A stretch of 64,000 nucleotides of DNA from Tubulanus polymorphus (taxonomy: Eukaryota; Nemertea; Palaeonemertea; Tubulaniformes; Tubulanidae), in assembly GCF_964204645.1 (NCBI RefSeq), contig NC_134026.1, positions 27,670,650 to 27,734,649 of the forward strand. Reading direction: 5' to 3'. The position numbers were made by a program, and so were the translations under genes. Below are positions 62,111-64,000 of this stretch, one piece after another. Under the pieces are notes generated by a model. That model worked only from the letters and a program-made list of their open reading frames with translations. It had not been told where the DNA came from and made no database searches. Within the stretch, counting starts at the first letter, position 1. Each line of letters starts with the position of its first letter.

Positions 62111-62843
62111 GAGTTTTTCGGGTCTGTGGCCACCTTGCCTAAATCCAACTTTAAAACCAATGAAGTTATGGTGGTGTTATAATGGCGCCAATGTTAGTCT
62201 AGTACCCAGCCATCTAAAGCCAAAACACATAAAAGGTAGCATTTTATTTCAGCCCTTTTGTCATGGACGATCTGATAACTCAAAGCATAAGTAACCATTT
62301 ATTGATAAAATTTCCTTGACAGAAATTTGCAGGAAACAGTGAATTAATTAACTGACAGTTAGACATCAGAAGTTGTAGGGGAACCAGTAGAAGGGAACCA
62401 GTACATCGTCCGTATTCAGACTTTAAACTACAACGTATGCTTGTACAGACTGACTCTGACTGTCGCTGTTTTGAAAGCATAATAGTAGTAGTCCTTTTTG
62501 TTGGGCTTTCAAGGTTTCAAGCTACACGAAATTAAACCCCTATCTATTACGTAAACTAGTTCAATTTCAATCCAGACTGGGACAAACCAACAGAATAACT
62601 TTGTGCTCAGATGAGATTCACGCTTTTAGAAATATCAAAATAATAAGACTGCCTGGGTCATGAAGATATTCTTACCTTTTAAAATGGAAGTGAAGATGTA
62701 AACACGACCTTCACCTTCCCTTCTTTTTTACAACCACAGATAAAACTTAAAAGTTTGCGCACAAATTACGATTAAAATAACGACATCATGCAATGATCTT
62801 GGTATGCAATACTTAGATAAATAAATGGGCAATCGTTACTTAC

Positions 62844-63160
62844 GCAGCACAGGGCATGATATCCAGTATAAACACAGAACAATTGATATTTCTTCGTCTT
62901 CCCTGCATCGCGCATTTAGGCCTGGATTCGCTCTGTGGAAATCAGCTGTGGTTCGGGCGTACAAACAGGTTTCGGTAAATTCCGTCAAAGCGGAAACACC
63001 CGAACAGCTTTCCGTAAGGTTGCGGAGAATCCCGACCAATACCGACGCAACTAGAACACTACGCATGCGCCTAAGATGTAAACATCGCTGTTTCCGGTTT
63101 ATATATTTGATGGAAGAAACTGTCAGTAGTGTTCAGACGTGAGAAAAAGATCATTTAGAG
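62844..63160. promoter_or_regulatory. Candidate bidirectional promoter and first exons (MARCH minus, unknown gene plus)
   Basis: The region is CG-richer than its surroundings. On the minus strand CTGTGCTGC is followed by a perfect GTAAGT donor (exon edge 62844), a likely MARCH 5' exon. On the plus strand ATTTAGAG is followed by GTAAGT (exon edge 63160), a likely first exon of a gene that continues past the right edge. Both look non-coding. Confidence 0.45.
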
Positions 63161-64000
63161 GTAAGTCTTTGGTTCATTAATTACAATCTCGGACAAAGAA
63201 CATGTAATTTTGCTTATATATTGGCCTATTTATTTTCCTAATTCTTATCTTTGCGAGAAAACCGTATTTGGTAGGGTCTAAAAACACAGATCGATGATGG
63301 TTGGTGGTTAGTCAGTAACCTGTCTGTGGTTTAGTTTCACGATTGGATATTTTCACAAACCACAGTCAGGAATGGGAAGGTCATTTTTGTATGAAATCTT
63401 CGTCAGCCAATTTGACTGACGAGTAATTTGCCTGGCATTTCATTGTCTCTTAAGATATCTGTCTCATTTTTGTTGTAATCGACGCACAACAGATTCGTAG
63501 TTTGTCTGATACCTATAACACCTCACCTGACGATCTTAATCCATGTGCAAATCGGCCGTAAAGTGAGAGTAAATTTCCGTCCAGTCAACAGCTGCCATTT
63601 TAAAAATTACTGGAGGTGCTGGCACCTGTGGACTGAGGCCAGGACAACAGCACAAACTAACAAAGCGAAACGACGAAATTTAAAAAAATTAAAAAATCAA
63701 CATTTATTCACATTTTTCTTTTACCAGAAATTTATTATTTCATTATTTATTATGGAAAACACGAAGACTTGAAATAAAAGTTGGAAAACCATCAAAAATA
63801 AAAATTGTCGTTTCGTCTTGGAAGTTTTATATAAATCCTTGTAGGTCCCCTTGTCTTATCATGCCACATGTGCAATACAGAGAAATGGCGGCCAATGGCG
63901 AAATTTGTGGAGAAATTAATTAATTTCTCAAAATAATGTTGATTAACCACTCGAAACATACATAAAATTGGATTATTTCGAAAGGTACCTGTGTTAGTTT
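63161..64000 (+). other. Start of first intron of an unknown plus-strand gene, right edge
   Basis: No recognisable coding exon. A 75-codon open frame (63545-63772) runs into AATAAA at 63774, but it resembles nothing I know. Confidence 0.35.

Larger units (their letters stand above)
60911..62843 (-). other. MARCH 5' intron(s) with repeat sequence
   Basis: Lies between the first coding exon and the candidate non-coding first exon. A second possible 5' exon edge (TTTTAAAAG then GTAAGA) is near 62675. It contains telomere-like repeats (61740-61830) and a tRNA-derived SINE (about 61868-62110). No coding sequence seen. Confidence 0.5.

Noticed and set aside
62825-63142. 105-codon plus-strand open frame at the right-hand promoter
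   Set aside because: It overlaps both candidate first exons, crosses a minus-strand donor, resembles no protein and sits in GC-richer promoter DNA, where open frames arise easily.
63545-63772. 75-codon frame followed directly by AATAAA
   Set aside because: The basic, Lys-rich end looked like a small ribosomal protein, but no family signature was found and the tail is poly-A-like low complexity.
1-64000. CRISPR arrays, bacterial operons, prophage or viral genes
   Set aside because: No spaced direct repeats, no Shine-Dalgarno-led gene runs, and all recognisable genes are intron-containing metazoan genes.

Overview
The window is nuclear DNA from an AT-rich, intron-rich animal genome. Genes are split into many short exons with GT-AG introns, and the proteins are typical metazoan ones. 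No bacterial or viral genes are seen. The frequent TAGGCCTA-type motifs and the gene content suggest an invertebrate, possibly an echinoderm, a hemichordate or a lophotrochozoan. I cannot name the species.

Layout, left to right. (1) 1-1531, plus strand: the 3' half of a PCMTD gene (isoaspartyl-methyltransferase-like substrate receptor with a split SOCS-type box), cut by the left edge. (2) 6881-31281, minus strand: a complete MYT1/ST18-family zinc-finger transcription factor. I joined 17 constitutive coding exons in phase into one 1,689-residue protein, and two further optional exons keep the frame. It has a degenerate first finger, six intact CCHHC fingers in a 2+4 arrangement, the MYT1 central domain and the conserved C-terminal coiled coil. 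(3) 31282-41147: almost 10 kb without recognisable coding sequence, probably MYT1 5' introns, promoter and regulatory DNA. (4) 41148-43593, minus: an uncharacterised metzincin-like metallopeptidase of the YIL108W family (7 exons, 595 aa). (5) 46551-49157, minus: AKAP1, a mitochondrial-outer-membrane A-kinase anchor with a TM anchor, KH and Tudor domains (8 exons, 542 aa). (6) 50014-54308, plus: SPICE1, a spindle/centriole protein (18 coding exons, 647 aa), head-to-head with AKAP1. (7) 59386-60872, minus: a two-pass MARCH-type RING-CH E3 ubiquitin ligase (3 coding exons, 301 aa), tail-to-tail with SPICE1. (8) 62844-63160: a probable bidirectional promoter with first exons of the MARCH gene (minus) and of an unknown gene running off the right edge (plus).

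The genes do not form one pathway. The clearest positional signal is that PCMTD sits at the 3' end of the MYT1-family gene. As I recall, this pairing is also seen in vertebrates, in two copies (PCMTD2 with MYT1, PCMTD1 with ST18). The non-coding DNA holds several short non-autonomous transposon relics: two copies of one Tigger/pogo-like MITE, a TA-flanked MITE, two hAT-like relics and long foldback elements. It also holds tRNA-derived SINE sequence and simple repeats. I found no CRISPR, rRNA or functional tRNA gene. Exon joins were made by eye from splice signals and reading phase. Every multi-exon total is divisible by three, but no transcript evidence was available.
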